Numbered from the stretch's first letter, positions 25,353-35,408 are shown. The stretch: DNA of 64,000 nucleotides from Latilactobacillus graminis DSM 20719 (GCF_001436415.1 NZ_AYZB01000003.1:124001-188000); one strand, 5' to 3'. Translations and numbers: made by a program. The notes: generated from the letters alone by a model not told the origin.

Positions 25353-25369
25353 AAGTTAAGACTCCTCGT

Positions 25370-26305
25370 TTATTTAATTAATAATGCTTCTTTAGCATGG
25401 ATTAATTCTGTGATTAATTGGTTAACAGGGGTAGCAATCTTCTGTTTGGCTCCCTTACGTGCCACGTAGCCGTTTAAGTAATCGACTTCGGTTAAGCGGT
25501 GATGTTGCACTAAGTCCTGATGCATTGACGGGTAATGGCCACCCGCTTGTTCTGGTGCAAACATCTTGCTAATGTATGCAACCATTGTTGGAACGTCTAA
25601 TTCGACGGCCTCCGTTGCTGCCACAGCTGAAAATTCAGCGACAATCGGTCCTAAGAGCTGTTGGACTTGTGGTGTTTGCCCCAATTGTGCGATATTGCAA
25701 TCTAGCAAGGCACATAAACTGTTCAACGTCCCATTGACACACGCTTTGCGCCAGATTGAAAAAAGCACATCTGAACTATATTGCGCGTTTAAGCCGGCAG
25801 CACTCAACAAGGCCACTAGCGCCTGTGCTGCTTCTTTACCATTTGGATCAACGTTTTGTAACTCAACATTGCCCGAGCCTGTCAATGTAATGGCGCCCGG
25901 TCCCGTTAAACCTGCCGTCCAAAGTGTAATGCCTACAAAAATGTTGTTTTTAGGAAGGTATTGTTCAATTGTTTCGGGATGGCCTAAGCCGTTTAATAAA
26001 CACACAACCTTCGTTTTAGCGCCGATTAATGGTTTGATGGCTTGCAACATGGCCTCCAACTGCATCGATTTTGTGAACAAAATAATGACGTCTTGAACCT
26101 CTTTAATATCCGTTGGCAAAGCAGCCGGAATTCGAACCTGAACGGGTTCGTGCCCCGCTGATACAACCGTCAGGCCATTGGTATTAATTGCTTGAACATG
26201 TTCTGCCCAATTATCAAGTAACACAACATCATTTCCAGCTGATTGTAGCATGTAACCAAAGCGACTGCCCATTGCGCCTGAGCCAGCGATTGCAATTTTT
26301 GTCAT
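25370..26305 (-). CDS. 2-dehydropantoate 2-reductase family protein
   Basis: The 311-residue NADPH-dependent reductase is of the ApbA/PanE family. It has an N-terminal Rossmann motif AGSGAMGSRFG, a central LLNGLGH segment, the catalytic-lysine region WRKACVN near 188, and the C-terminal ketopantoate-binding domain (MHQDLVQHHRLTEVDYLNGYV). The ketopantoate reaction leads to pantothenate and CoA. No panB, panC or panD gene is adjacent, so a different 2-keto acid substrate cannot be excluded. Confidence 0.88.
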   Translation of the reverse strand: MTKIAIAGSGAMGSRFGYMLQSAGNDVVLLDNWAEHVQAINTNGLTVVSAGHEPVQVRIPAALPTDIKEVQDVIILFTKSMQLEAMLQAIKPLIGAKTKVVCLLNGLGHPETIEQYLPKNNIFVGITLWTAGLTGPGAITLTGSGNVELQNVDPNGKEAAQALVALLSAAGLNAQYSSDVLFSIWRKACVNGTLNSLCALLDCNIAQLGQTPQVQQLLGPIVAEFSAVAATEAVELDVPTMVAYISKMFAPEQAGGHYPSMHQDLVQHHRLTEVDYLNGYVARKGAKQKIATPVNQLITELIHAKEALLIK

Positions 26306-26392
26306 AGCTTATCAAAACTCCTTTGCGGATTTGAACTCTTTTTAATCATGCCATATTTTCATAATTTTTTCACCCGTAACCGCTTGCTGCTA

Positions 26393-26440
26393 CTAAAAAA
26401 GAAGCTATCTATCCGCTCTGGACGGCCTATCAGCTTCTTA
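26393..26440 (-). terminator. Terminator of the ABC exporter operon
   Basis: On the minus strand AAGAAGCT pairs with AGCTTCTT, with further partial pairing inside, followed by TTTTAG. Confidence 0.7.
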
Positions 26441-27172
26441 AAATAGGAATTTTCGTTTGCGCAAAATTAATTGATCAATCAATAATAATACTAAACTGTA
26501 GCCTAGACTCATTGCCCAAGCAAGTAAAATATCAACCAGTGAAATGGTTCCCAACGTATTAAAGAGTTGTGCCATTGTTGAAACTGGCGGTAAAATGCCT
26601 AAGATATAAAGGTAAGGATGCCAATACTTAACAATTGCCTCTCCGAAACTCCCCAATACCACCATTAGAATGGTCAGCAGCCCAGCGATGCGCCGATTAG
26701 CTAGAATCCGCCGTTGCCAAAATAAACCGGTCATTACTGAAACTGGCAAAACACTCGTTAACATCAATGTTCCCCCTAACCAATCCCACCAATTTAGCCC
26801 CCGTCCAAAAGCCTGCCTACCATTAAGCCAATCAGTAACCGCTAAACTTAAAATCCCAATTAACACAAAAATTAGCCCCAACAAGCTTAAGTAGCTAATC
26901 AATCCAAGATAAAATCGCCGTTGCTGCTTTAATTTCAAAATTAAAAGTTTTTCCATTGGTAACGGAAATTGATTAATATAACTGTAAGTTAGCCATGTCA
27001 TTAAGACAAAGAGCACCATTAATAAGAGTGCCAAGCTACCCACAAAATCTTGTGGTTGGGCACCATAATTGAACAACAAACTGACAACCCAAAATAGTAA
27101 CGGCCCCCATAGATTACCATTATCAAAAACCATTTTTTGATGTAACCGCAACTGCGCACTAAAGGACTTCAT
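26438..27172 (-). CDS. ABC transporter permease, uncharacterised exporter type
   Basis: The 244-residue integral membrane protein has about six predicted helices and no large extracellular loop or signal peptide. Its start overlaps the end of the ATPase gene by 14 bases, so the two form an exporter unit. The sequence gives no substrate clue. Similar small permeases serve bacteriocin-immunity or lipid exporters, but nothing here allows a choice. Confidence 0.82.
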   Translation of the reverse strand: MKSFSAQLRLHQKMVFDNGNLWGPLLFWVVSLLFNYGAQPQDFVGSLALLLMVLFVLMTWLTYSYINQFPLPMEKLLILKLKQQRRFYLGLISYLSLLGLIFVLIGILSLAVTDWLNGRQAFGRGLNWWDWLGGTLMLTSVLPVSVMTGLFWQRRILANRRIAGLLTILMVVLGSFGEAIVKYWHPYLYILGILPPVSTMAQLFNTLGTISLVDILLAWAMSLGYSLVLLLIDQLILRKRKFLF

Positions 27173-27995
27173 AGCGTAACCCCCTTAGGCTAAAACCACT
27201 CTTTAACATTGCGCGAATCAATTCATCGCTGTTTTTGACGTTTGCATACAAGATGACATAGCGTGTCCCATCAATAATTTTCAATGCAAGTTTTTGTAAA
27301 GCGGCTGGTAAGGCTAGTGAGCGCGGTGTTGTTGCAAATTCCAAACGCATGACTTTTTCTTCGGGTTGCGGTAATTCCTCGATGGGCAATAAACGCATTG
27401 CATCTAAGACGTAAATTTCAGTTGCCAGCTGCTCAATCAAAAAGGCATTGTTGGTACCTACAATAATGGCACCACCTTTTTGCCGATAATCTTTCAACCA
27501 ATGAATCATCCGCATCTGGGTCGTTCCATCTTGGCCGGTCAGTGGTTCATCAAGTAATAGAATATCTGGCGTGCGCAAAATAGCCTGCACAAAATTTACT
27601 TTTTGCAGACTTCCACGTGATAATTGATTTAACGGTGTATTTAACGCCGCCGCTAGCCCAAATTCATACGCCAATTGATTAATTTGGACTTCTAAATTAC
27701 GGTTGCTAAACTGATCCAATTCACCTAACAACCGTAAATAAGTCTTAGGCGTAAGTCCATTTGGTGCTAGCTGTTCAGCCATATAACCAATTCGCATCTT
27801 CGGCGCAATTACCAGTGTGCCACGGTCAATATTGGTTAATCCCGCTAATACATTCAACAAGGTAGTTTTACCAGCCCCATTTTGACCAGTGATAGCAATA
27901 CAAGCTTGCCGATCAATTGTTAAATTGAGCCGTTTAAAAAGTTGTCGTTGCTGGTATTTTTGCGAGAAATCGCGCAGTTCAAGCACTGATCCCAT
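27159..27995 (-). CDS. ABC transporter ATP-binding protein
   Basis: The 278-residue ATPase has Walker A GQNGAGKTT, Walker B ILLLDEPLTG, and a degenerate signature LSRGSLQKV in place of LSGGQ. The switch His is replaced: the H-loop region reads VGTNNAF. A C-terminal extension of about 75 residues follows. The altered signature and H-loop hint at slow or unusual ATPase cycling (inference). It is coupled to the permease gene and follows an unknown 163-residue gene by 23 bases. Confidence 0.87.
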   Translation of the reverse strand: MGSVLELRDFSQKYQQRQLFKRLNLTIDRQACIAITGQNGAGKTTLLNVLAGLTNIDRGTLVIAPKMRIGYMAEQLAPNGLTPKTYLRLLGELDQFSNRNLEVQINQLAYEFGLAAALNTPLNQLSRGSLQKVNFVQAILRTPDILLLDEPLTGQDGTTQMRMIHWLKDYRQKGGAIIVGTNNAFLIEQLATEIYVLDAMRLLPIEELPQPEEKVMRLEFATTPRSLALPAALQKLALKIIDGTRYVILYANVKNSDELIRAMLKSGFSLRGLRYEVL

Positions 27996-28018
27996 TTAAA
28001 TTGCCAACCTTTACTGGA

Positions 28019-28510
28019 TTATTTTGCTTGCCAATTAGCAATATTTTGCGCAGCAAGCGCAAGGCTTAGCACAGCATCTTTTGACAAATCGGCTTGGATT
28101 AAGTTGTGTTTAACCGTTACAGCCACTGCACTAATAACGACCAATCCATAGGTCAGGACTTCTAAATCACGTTTAACCAAATATTGATCTTCATAAACGG
28201 CTTCATGACTATATTCAAAGTTGACCTTATTATCAGTCAAAACACCATCGACGTGCGTAACCATAATGCGATCCGTAACATCAATCAATAATTTGCGATC
28301 ATCTGACAAAGTTAATTTGTGATCGGACTCTGACTGATAGTATGTTTCTTCTGTAATATCGAAATATTTAACAACGGGGTTATTTAAAACACCAAAGCTG
28401 TCTAAAACAGCAAAAACCGTTTCTGGATTAAGTTTAACCTTACGATCGGCAATTGCTGCCTTATTTTCTTCTAACCAATCTGCTAGTTGGTGAACGTTTT
28501 CCTGTGTCAT
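28019..28510 (-). CDS. Cytoplasmic protein of unknown function, first gene of ABC operon
   Basis: The 163-residue protein is not recognised. It is acidic, mixed alpha/beta, without cysteine, signal peptide or clear membrane segment; a moderately hydrophobic stretch LTYGLVVISAVAVTV lies near 120. It lies 23 bases upstream of the ABC ATPase on the same strand, so it is probably co-expressed and may be an accessory of the exporter. Confidence 0.7.
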   Translation of the reverse strand: MTQENVHQLADWLEENKAAIADRKVKLNPETVFAVLDSFGVLNNPVVKYFDITEETYYQSESDHKLTLSDDRKLLIDVTDRIMVTHVDGVLTDNKVNFEYSHEAVYEDQYLVKRDLEVLTYGLVVISAVAVTVKHNLIQADLSKDAVLSLALAAQNIANWQAK

Positions 28511-28603
28511 TTATGTGACTCCTTTAAATAATCTAAATTAACTTTATCCTTCCATAATACACCATCCGCAATATTAGCGCGACCGGCTACCTCCAAAAAA
28601 AAA

Positions 28604-29143
28604 TTACTGTGGTCTCAAATGATCATCAACTATCCCAATCACTTGTAAAAACGAATAAATAATGACTGGGCCAACAAATTTAAACCCACGCTGTTTTAGA
28701 TCCTTACTAATCCGTAACGATAAAGCCGACTCAGTAGGTACTTCAGTCCAAGTTTTGGGATGATTTACAATTTGCTGGCCGTCAACAAACCCCCATAAAT
28801 ATCGATCAAAACTCCCCTCACTTGCCTGCACATTTAGCACTGCTTGAGCATTATTAATCGTTGCATTTAACTTAGCGCGATTGCGAATAATCATCGGATT
28901 CACCATTAACTGTTCAATATCTTCTGAGGTCATCTGGGCCACTTTTCGAATATTATAATTTTTAAATGCCTTACGAAATGCGGCTCGTTTATTCAATACT
29001 GTCCGCCAACTCAATCCGGCTTGATACAGCTCTGAACACAACAGCTCAAACAAGCGCTGATCATCATGTTCCGGTTGTCCCCATTCCGTTTGATAATACG
29101 TTAATAATTCTGGTGAGTCATACATCCAATCTGCTTTTGCCAT
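28604..29143 (-). CDS. tag: DNA-3-methyladenine glycosylase I, lacking the zinc ligands
   Basis: The 179-residue base-excision repair enzyme removes 3-methyladenine. It aligns over its full length with E. coli Tag by motif: E38 and W46 in SELYQAGLSW, Y16 and EWG. Three of the four residues of the E. coli zinc 'snap' are absent: Cys4 is Ala4, His17 is Tyr17, and Cys179 is Gln179 at the very C-terminus; only His175 remains. The fold is probably held without zinc. The gene is separate from its neighbours. Confidence 0.9.
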   Translation of the reverse strand: MAKADWMYDSPELLTYYQTEWGQPEHDDQRLFELLCSELYQAGLSWRTVLNKRAAFRKAFKNYNIRKVAQMTSEDIEQLMVNPMIIRNRAKLNATINNAQAVLNVQASEGSFDRYLWGFVDGQQIVNHPKTWTEVPTESALSLRISKDLKQRGFKFVGPVIIYSFLQVIGIVDDHLRPQ

Positions 29144-29171
29144 TTTTGCTTACCTCTAAACTAAACGACAC

Positions 29172-29209
29172 AAAAAGGCTAAAAAGAGTGAACACCTTCT
29201 AGCCTTTCA
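29172..29209 (-). terminator. Terminator of usp gene
   Basis: On the minus strand AAAGGCTA pairs with TAGCCTTT, then TTG. The loop is long (about 18 bases). Confidence 0.6.
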
Positions 29210-29214
29210 GTTCA

Positions 29215-29706
29215 TCATTTATTTTGCTTACTTGCTTTTTGGTATGGTTGGTTCTCAACGTCTGTCTTAACAATTAGGACATCACAGACAGCTGTCCGAT
29301 TAACATATTCCGTCACAGAACCCATTAACATTCGTTCAACTGCATTTAACCCCGTAGAGCCCATCATGATTAAATCTGTGCCATATTCTGTTGGAAAATC
29401 ACGGGCAATCACGTTTTTCGGGTTTCCAAATCGCACATGTATTTCAATATCTTTCAGCCCATCAGTGGCCTTAATATGATCTTTTAAATTTTTGAGATAA
29501 TTCTGTGCATCTTCAGAGATTTGGAAAATTGCATCTCCTGAAAGCATTCCACTATAACTCCCGGCAAATTGCTTGGTATCCAAAACATTTAAAATATCCA
29601 AACTTGCCTGATTCATCTTAGCCACTCGAACAGCTTTATTTAGCGCTAACTCAGCTTCTTCAGAGCCATCAACTGGGACGAGTATTCTTTTATATTCTTG
29701 AATCAT
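29215..29706 (-). CDS. Universal stress protein, ATP-binding type
   Basis: The 163-residue Usp fold protein opens with KRILVPVDGSEEAELAL and ends with the nucleotide-binding motif GSTGLNAVERMLMGSVTEYV (G-x2-G-x9-G-S), so ATP binding is predicted. This differs from the Usp at 24885. It is probably monocistronic, with its own terminator. The role is stress tolerance by an unknown mechanism. It starts at ATG 29706 after a GTGAGA-type weak ribosome-binding site. Confidence 0.93.
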   Translation of the reverse strand: MIQEYKRILVPVDGSEEAELALNKAVRVAKMNQASLDILNVLDTKQFAGSYSGMLSGDAIFQISEDAQNYLKNLKDHIKATDGLKDIEIHVRFGNPKNVIARDFPTEYGTDLIMMGSTGLNAVERMLMGSVTEYVNRTAVCDVLIVKTDVENQPYQKASKQNK

Positions 29707-29812
29707 GTCTGTTCATCTCACTTTCTCGATATGCACTTGTTACACTCTAAAGAATATACCGCTTCACAGAACAATTCAAGCAAAAGGCTAAGCGCTTCCG
29801 TGGCAATTTAAC

Positions 29813-30757
29813 TTAGAAATAATCCCTCTTCTTTAACCACCAACCGACCGTTATGCTGATTATGAGTGATAATCCTAATAAAAGCAAAAAGCCCCACTTA
29901 CTATTGGCTAATGGTACCGGGACATTCATCCCCCAGAAGCCTCCGAGGATCGTTGGCACAGTTAAAACAATCGATAATGAAGTCAGTGTTTTCATAATAT
30001 TATTTAAACGATTCGAAATAATATCTGAAAGTAAAGCACTCAGCTGTTCCAATAATTCACGGTAAGTCGTAATGGCCTTATCTGATTTAGCAAACTGTAT
30101 ATCAATCCGATACAGTAAATTGGTATGCAGTGCGACCCGTTCAAACAGTGGGCTAGCCTTAACTTTCGGCATGATTTGTTGATTACTTTTAAGGCCTAAA
30201 TCAAGATAGACAACACTTTTTTTCAGTGATTTAAGCGCATATAATAACCGATTACGAGTCGATGTGTGCACATTTTTTTCCAACTGTTCAATCTGTTGTG
30301 CAACCACCGCTAAAGCAGCCAGATAACGCTGATAAATCACTGAAACACTCCTTAATGCAAGTGTTTCAATTTGTCCATCAAGTCCTTCAAGCGTCATTAA
30401 TTCACTAATTAATGACGCTTGTTGATGGCCGACAGTCAATAATGTTTGCCCACTAATAATCATCGAAAACGGTCGAGTGATATATTCTGCGTGCTCTTGG
30501 CCATCATACTTTTTCACTGGGACTAACAAACAAATATGCGTCAACACCGCACCCGTCTCGGTTGTAAAGGTCTCATAGCGCGCCACCTCGTTTATATCTT
30601 GTGCCACTTCGAATAACATCGTTGGTAAATGATATTTTTTGGCAAAGTGATACATCTCATGTTTAGTAGGCACTTCAAAATGTATCCAGTCCGCATTTTT
30701 CTCAGAAGCCCCTTGCACCAGTCGACCTTCATCCGTCATTTCAAAATATGTAATCAT
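29813..30757 (-). CDS. CorA-type magnesium transporter
   Basis: The 314-residue protein has a long cytoplasmic N-terminal funnel domain and two C-terminal membrane helices. The hallmark GMN motif lies at the pore mouth (GGFWGMNVPVPL), and the end is basic (WWLKKRDYF). It forms a pentameric channel for Mg2+, Co2+ or Ni2+. There is no M-box or other leader in front. It is divergent from the phosphatase gene. Confidence 0.94.
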   Translation of the reverse strand: MITYFEMTDEGRLVQGASEKNADWIHFEVPTKHEMYHFAKKYHLPTMLFEVAQDINEVARYETFTTETGAVLTHICLLVPVKKYDGQEHAEYITRPFSMIISGQTLLTVGHQQASLISELMTLEGLDGQIETLALRSVSVIYQRYLAALAVVAQQIEQLEKNVHTSTRNRLLYALKSLKKSVVYLDLGLKSNQQIMPKVKASPLFERVALHTNLLYRIDIQFAKSDKAITTYRELLEQLSALLSDIISNRLNNIMKTLTSLSIVLTVPTILGGFWGMNVPVPLANSKWGFLLLLGLSLIISITVGWWLKKRDYF

Positions 30758-30877
30758 CAGATCACTCCACTTCTAATAGCTTTATCATACTGTTTAATCA
30801 CTCCCACTGACAAGTTAAGTTGATTAACGCTTAAATATGCTACAATATTAGTATCATCAGATAGGGAGTTGACCCAA

Positions 30878-31666
30878 ATGACACACCGCATCTTATCACT
30901 TGAAAAAGGCCATAATTTTAGAGAACTCGGTGGCTATCAGACTAAGGATGGTCGATCTCTAAAATGGCACAAAGTCCTCCGTTCTGCCAGTCTAGCGCAC
31001 TTATCCCCTCATGATTTAGCGTATTTGACTGATTATGGTGTTCGGTACGATGTCGATTTTCGTTCACCTGAAGAAATTGCCAAAGCTCCCGACAAGCTAC
31101 CTAATCAAGTCAGCTATACGTCAATCCCCGTTTTCAAAATTGATGAAACGGCTAGTACGGTTTCTGAAAATGAGCTTTTTAAAACATTCAGTGCTAACCC
31201 TCAAAGCGGCCACCAGCGTATGGTACAAGTCTACAGTGACTTAATTAATCAAAATCACTCCAAGCAAGCCTACCGGCAATTTTTCGATTTACTACTGACT
31301 AACGACCAGGAAAACCAATCCTTGCTCTTTCATTGCACTGCTGGCAAAGATCGAACCGGCATGGGTGCCGTTTTCTTGCTGGGCGCACTTGGTGTTCCAG
31401 AAAAAACAATTCGTATCGATTATTTACTCACAAATCAAGCCTCTGCTGATTTTATCACCCGATCACTGACAAAAATACAACAGAAAACACAAAATCAATC
31501 CGTCTTCCAAAGTTACCAAGCATTACTAACAGTCCATCAAGATTATCTCGATACTGCCAAACAAGCAATTGAAGCCGCTAATGGCTCATTACAAGACTAT
31601 CTAACCCACGACTTGCAGTTAAGTCCTCACGATTTAGCTGACCTACGTAAAATTTATTTAACATAA
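30878..31666 (+). CDS. Tyrosine-protein phosphatase (PtpB/LipA-like)
   Basis: The 262-residue protein has the CX5R catalytic loop [10 protein letters not shown] (C153, R159) and the N-terminal family motif NFRELGGY. This group (Listeria LipA, mycobacterial PtpB) dephosphorylates tyrosine or phosphoinositides. The ATG at 30878 follows AGGGAG by 9-10 bases; an in-frame TTG earlier has no better site. A TACAAT box lies about 25 bases upstream. It is followed by a parS-like site and then queG, on the same strand. Confidence 0.92.
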   Translation: MTHRILSLEKGHNFRELGGYQTKDGRSLKWHKVLRSASLAHLSPHDLAYLTDYGVRYDVDFRSPEEIAKAPDKLPNQVSYTSIPVFKIDETASTVSENELFKTFSANPQSGHQRMVQVYSDLINQNHSKQAYRQFFDLLLTNDQENQSLLFHCTAGKDRTGMGAVFLLGALGVPEKTIRIDYLLTNQASADFITRSLTKIQQKTQNQSVFQSYQALLTVHQDYLDTAKQAIEAANGSLQDYLTHDLQLSPHDLADLRKIYLT

Positions 31667-31672
31667 CCTAAC

Positions 31673-31688
31673 TGTTTCACATGAAACA
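31673..31688. promoter_or_regulatory. Candidate parS site 1
   Basis: TGTTTCACATGAAACA matches the widely conserved parS TGTTNCACGTGAAACA at all but one position (central A for G). It is in the short gap between the phosphatase gene and queG. ParB (49950-50825) would nucleate here. Confidence 0.85.
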
Positions 31689-31712
31689 TATAACAAAGGA
31701 GCGTCCTTTTCA

Positions 31713-32870
31713 ATGCCCACTTTAAAAGAACAAGTAATCACGGCAAGTAAAGCCATTGGAATCGATAAGATTGGTTTCACATCGGCTGCCCCTTTCGATT
31801 ACCTCGAAGCCAGTCTTAAAGAGCAGAAAAGCAATGATCATTCAACTGGCTTCGAGCACAAAGTACTCGAAGAACGCCTTTACCCCAATTTGATATTTGA
31901 CCAACCACAATCAATTATTGCAATTGCCTTGGCCTATCCAACCAAAATTACCAACAAACCCGCCCGTACCGGTGCCAAGCGGGGCAGTTTTGCCCGTGCT
32001 TCTTGGGGGATTGATTACCACGATATTTTACGTGATAAAATGGACCAGCTCATTAAGACCATTGAAGAGCTTGCGAATTCGGATACTAAAATCACCTTCA
32101 AACCAATGGTCGACACTGGCGAACTGAGTGATGTCGCAGTAGCCCAACGTGCTGGACTCGGCTTCATTGGTTTGAATGGCTTATTAGTTACTCCGGAATT
32201 TGGCTCTTATGTCTATCTTGGGGAAATCATCACCAACATTCCATTTGAACCAGACACACCAATGGCTAATCAATGTGGTAGTTGTACGCGCTGTGTCGAT
32301 TATTGTCCGCCACAGGCACTGATGGGCGATGGGCGGCTAAATGCTAAACGTTGCTTATCGTACCAAACACAGACCAAGGGTTTCATGCCTGAAGAATTCC
32401 GTCCTAAAATTCGTAGTGTGATTTATGGCTGTGATATTTGCCAACAAGTTTGCCCATTCAATAAAGGCAAAGATTTTCACTTTCATCCCGATATGGAACC
32501 TGATCCAGAATCTGTCATGCCCGAATTACAGCCGATGTTAACCATTAGCAACAAACAATTCAAATTACAATTTGGCCACCTAGCAGGTGCTTGGCGGGGG
32601 AAAAAACCACTTCAACGTAATGCCATTATTGCCCTAGCAAACGTCAAAGACCGGACGGCAATTCCCAAGCTATTAGAACTCATCGATACCGATGTACGTC
32701 CGGTAATTCGCGGTACCGCAGCTTGGGCCATTGCTCAACTAGTCCGGGATGTCACGCCTGAAATTTTAACTTTCCTCGAAACTGCCGCTAAACGCGAATC
32801 AGAACCAGAGGCGCAAGTCGAATTCGATAATGCCCTTCAAATCTTAAAAAAACGTTATTCAGAGAGGTAG
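31713..32870 (+). CDS. queG: Epoxyqueuosine reductase
   Basis: The 385-residue cobalamin- and iron-sulfur-dependent enzyme performs the last step of queuosine formation in tRNA. Two ferredoxin-like clusters are clear: [13 protein letters not shown] and [13 protein letters not shown]. The N-terminal QueG domain and a C-terminal HEAT-like segment ([19 protein letters not shown]) are of the standard order. AAAGGAG precedes the ATG. It is followed after 11 bases by an MFS gene, probably co-transcribed. Other que genes are not in the window. Confidence 0.96.
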   Translation: MPTLKEQVITASKAIGIDKIGFTSAAPFDYLEASLKEQKSNDHSTGFEHKVLEERLYPNLIFDQPQSIIAIALAYPTKITNKPARTGAKRGSFARASWGIDYHDILRDKMDQLIKTIEELANSDTKITFKPMVDTGELSDVAVAQRAGLGFIGLNGLLVTPEFGSYVYLGEIITNIPFEPDTPMANQCGSCTRCVDYCPPQALMGDGRLNAKRCLSYQTQTKGFMPEEFRPKIRSVIYGCDICQQVCPFNKGKDFHFHPDMEPDPESVMPELQPMLTISNKQFKLQFGHLAGAWRGKKPLQRNAIIALANVKDRTAIPKLLELIDTDVRPVIRGTAAWAIAQLVRDVTPEILTFLETAAKRESEPEAQVEFDNALQILKKRYSER

Positions 32871-32881
32871 GTCCCATTTGT

Positions 32882-34075
32882 ATGTCAGCTATTGCAACCA
32901 AAAAAACAATCCTCACTCAACCATTAATTCTGCTAATGGCCTTTATCACTGGCGTTGCTGTTTCTAATCTATACTATATTCAACCGATTCAAACCCTCGT
33001 CGCTTCCACTTTTCACGTTACAAGTGGCGCAGTTGGTACGGTGGCAATGCTGACACAAGTTGGTTATGCACTTGGATTATTACTCATCGTGCCATTTGGT
33101 GATGTCATGAGTCGCTATCAACTCATCTTACGCATGCTTAGCCTGTCACTCATTTCGCTATTAGCAGCTTATTTATCACCAAACTTCATTTTTTTCGCAC
33201 TAACCGGTTTGCTCATTGGACTCACTTCTGTAGTCCCACAAATTATTATCCCGTATGCGGCAGTCTTAGCTCAACCACAAAAACGCGGGGCGGTGCTCGG
33301 GACGATTCTCAGCGGTCTACTAATGGGAGTTCTTCTTTCTCGTAGTTTTAGTGGAATTATCAGTAGTTATGTAAACTGGCGTTGGGTCTATCTCATCGCA
33401 ACGATTGCAATTGCCCTACTAATCCTACTGACCGCACTTAAATTACCACGTGACCCCCGACCTCAAAATGGGCCTAATTATTGGCAAACAATCAGCTCTA
33501 TCCCAGGACTGATTACAAGCCAACGACTGTTACGTGAGGCGGCTATTAATGGTTTTTTCATGTTTGGCACCCTCAGTATCTTTTGGTCAACTTTAATCTT
33601 CTATATGGCCAGTCCTGCCTATCATCGCGGTAGTGGGACAGTTGGTCTATTAGCTATTTTAGGCGCGGCCGGCGCACTATCGGCACCGCTCATCGGTCGC
33701 TTAGCTGATGCCAAATCCCCACGGTTCATCATCGCAACTGGCTTATTTATGATGACCCTTAGCTACATTTTATTCTTATTCTGGGGCCATTTAATGCCAA
33801 TTCTCATGTTAGGGATCATCTTATTAGATGTCGGTAATCAATGTGGGCAAGTGGCCAACCAAACCCGTGTCCAAATGCTTGGCGAAGCAACCAGTAGTCG
33901 TAACAACACCGTCTTCATGTTTGCTTATTTCATGGGCGGTGCTTCAGGTTCCTTCTTTGGTGCGCTAGCTTGGAATGCCGGTGGCTGGGTTGCCGTTTGT
34001 CTTTTAGCATTGGCTTATCAATTTCTCGCTTTATCAGCTCACTTTATTATTTTCCGCGCTAAACAATCAATCTAA
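32882..34075 (+). CDS. MFS transporter (drug-efflux type)
   Basis: The 397-residue protein has 12 predicted membrane helices, with an MFS motif-A-like GDVMSRYQ after helix 2 and a repeated half (GRLADAKSPR). It resembles the YnfM/AraJ group of proton-driven exporters. The substrate is unknown. The ribosome-binding site AGAGAGGTAGG overlaps the end of queG, implying co-translation. A strong terminator follows. Confidence 0.88.
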   Translation: MSAIATKKTILTQPLILLMAFITGVAVSNLYYIQPIQTLVASTFHVTSGAVGTVAMLTQVGYALGLLLIVPFGDVMSRYQLILRMLSLSLISLLAAYLSPNFIFFALTGLLIGLTSVVPQIIIPYAAVLAQPQKRGAVLGTILSGLLMGVLLSRSFSGIISSYVNWRWVYLIATIAIALLILLTALKLPRDPRPQNGPNYWQTISSIPGLITSQRLLREAAINGFFMFGTLSIFWSTLIFYMASPAYHRGSGTVGLLAILGAAGALSAPLIGRLADAKSPRFIIATGLFMMTLSYILFLFWGHLMPILMLGIILLDVGNQCGQVANQTRVQMLGEATSSRNNTVFMFAYFMGGASGSFFGALAWNAGGWVAVCLLALAYQFLALSAHFIIFRAKQSI

Positions 34076-34078
34076 CCC

Positions 34079-34123
34079 AAGGACCGGTGTAACCTCTTTA
34101 AATAAGTTACACCGGTCCTTTTT
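34079..34123 (+). terminator. Terminator of the queG-MFS transcript
   Basis: AAGGACCGGTGTAAC pairs perfectly with GTTACACCGGTCCTT, then TTT. Confidence 0.9.
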
Positions 34124-34230
34124 CATTCTAGCGTTAATCGTAAGCGCATTCATTGACAGCTATTTGTTACGTACTTAACATAGTTATTATATAGCTCACG
34201 CTTTTTAACCATCACAATCGGAGGTCCCTT

Positions 34231-35388
34231 ATGACACATTATCTAACGTTTGATCACGTTTCAAAGCTCTATCGCGGCGGTAATAAAGCCGTTGATGACA
34301 TCAGCTTCACTGTTGATCAAGGTGAGTTCATCTGCTTAATCGGCACATCTGGTTCTGGGAAAACGACAACGATGCGGATGATCAACCGCATGATTACGCC
34401 CACCCAAGGATCCATTACCCTAGCTGGCGAAGATCTCGCCAACGTTGATCCAGTAAAGTTACGCCGAAGAATTGGCTACGTTATTCAAAATATCGGTCTA
34501 ATGCCGCATATGACGATTCAAGATAATATCACAATAGTCCCCAAACTGCTCAAGTGGTCACCGGAAAAACGCCATACCAAAGCCCTTGAATTACTGAAAT
34601 TAGTCGAAATGCCTGCTACCTTTTTAGATCGTTACCCGAGTCAACTATCCGGTGGTCAGCAACAACGCATTGGTGTTATTCGGGCACTGGCAGCTGGCCA
34701 AGATATTATTTTAATGGATGAACCGTTTGGTGCCTTAGACCCCATTACACGCGAAGCCTTACAAGATCTTGTAAAACAACTCCAATCTGAACTCGGTAAA
34801 ACAATTATCTTTGTAACCCACGATATGGATGAAGCACTAAAATTGGCGTCACGAATTGCAATTATGGATAACGGCCAAATTATTCAGATGGGAACTCCAA
34901 ATGAGATTCTCCGCAATCCTGCCAACCAATTTGTTGAGGATTTAATTGGCCATGAGCGTTTAATTGAAGCCAAACCCAATGTTGAAACAGTTGGTCAAAT
35001 TATGCTCAAAAGCCCAGTTGCTATTACCCCCGGCAAGTCGCTAGTTGATGCAATTCGTTTAATGCGTCAACGTCGTGTTGATACGCTATTAGTTGTTGAT
35101 GAAAATCGCCATCTAAAGGGCCTAGTCGACATCGAAAATATTGATCATCATTATAAAGATGCAACTAGTGTGAGTGATATTATGACCACCCAGGTTAGTT
35201 ATGTGAACGAAAAGGACTTAGTGCGTGACACAATTGAACGGATCCTCAAACGTGGCTGGAAATATGTACCTGTCGTCAATGATGACCACCAGCTAGTTGG
35301 AATTGTAACGCGGACTGCATTAGTTGATGTTGTGTATGATGCAGTCTGGGGCGATACTGATGAACCAGACACACAATCTGAGCAATAA
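34231..35388 (+). CDS. opuCA: Glycine betaine/carnitine/choline ABC importer, ATPase
   Basis: The 385-residue ATPase of an osmoprotectant importer has Walker [10 protein letters not shown], signature LSGGQQQR, Walker [13 protein letters not shown] and H-loop VTHD. Two CBS domains (about 250-370) follow, usual sensors of ionic strength or c-di-AMP in OpuC systems. This links well with gdpP, the c-di-AMP phosphodiesterase at 56990. It is the first gene of opuCABCD. GGAGG precedes the ATG. Transcription is opposite to replication from the presumed origin. Confidence 0.95.
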   Translation: MTHYLTFDHVSKLYRGGNKAVDDISFTVDQGEFICLIGTSGSGKTTTMRMINRMITPTQGSITLAGEDLANVDPVKLRRRIGYVIQNIGLMPHMTIQDNITIVPKLLKWSPEKRHTKALELLKLVEMPATFLDRYPSQLSGGQQQRIGVIRALAAGQDIILMDEPFGALDPITREALQDLVKQLQSELGKTIIFVTHDMDEALKLASRIAIMDNGQIIQMGTPNEILRNPANQFVEDLIGHERLIEAKPNVETVGQIMLKSPVAITPGKSLVDAIRLMRQRRVDTLLVVDENRHLKGLVDIENIDHHYKDATSVSDIMTTQVSYVNEKDLVRDTIERILKRGWKYVPVVNDDHQLVGIVTRTALVDVVYDAVWGDTDEPDTQSEQ

Positions 35389-35408
35389 TAGCAAAGGAGG
35401 AATCGCTA

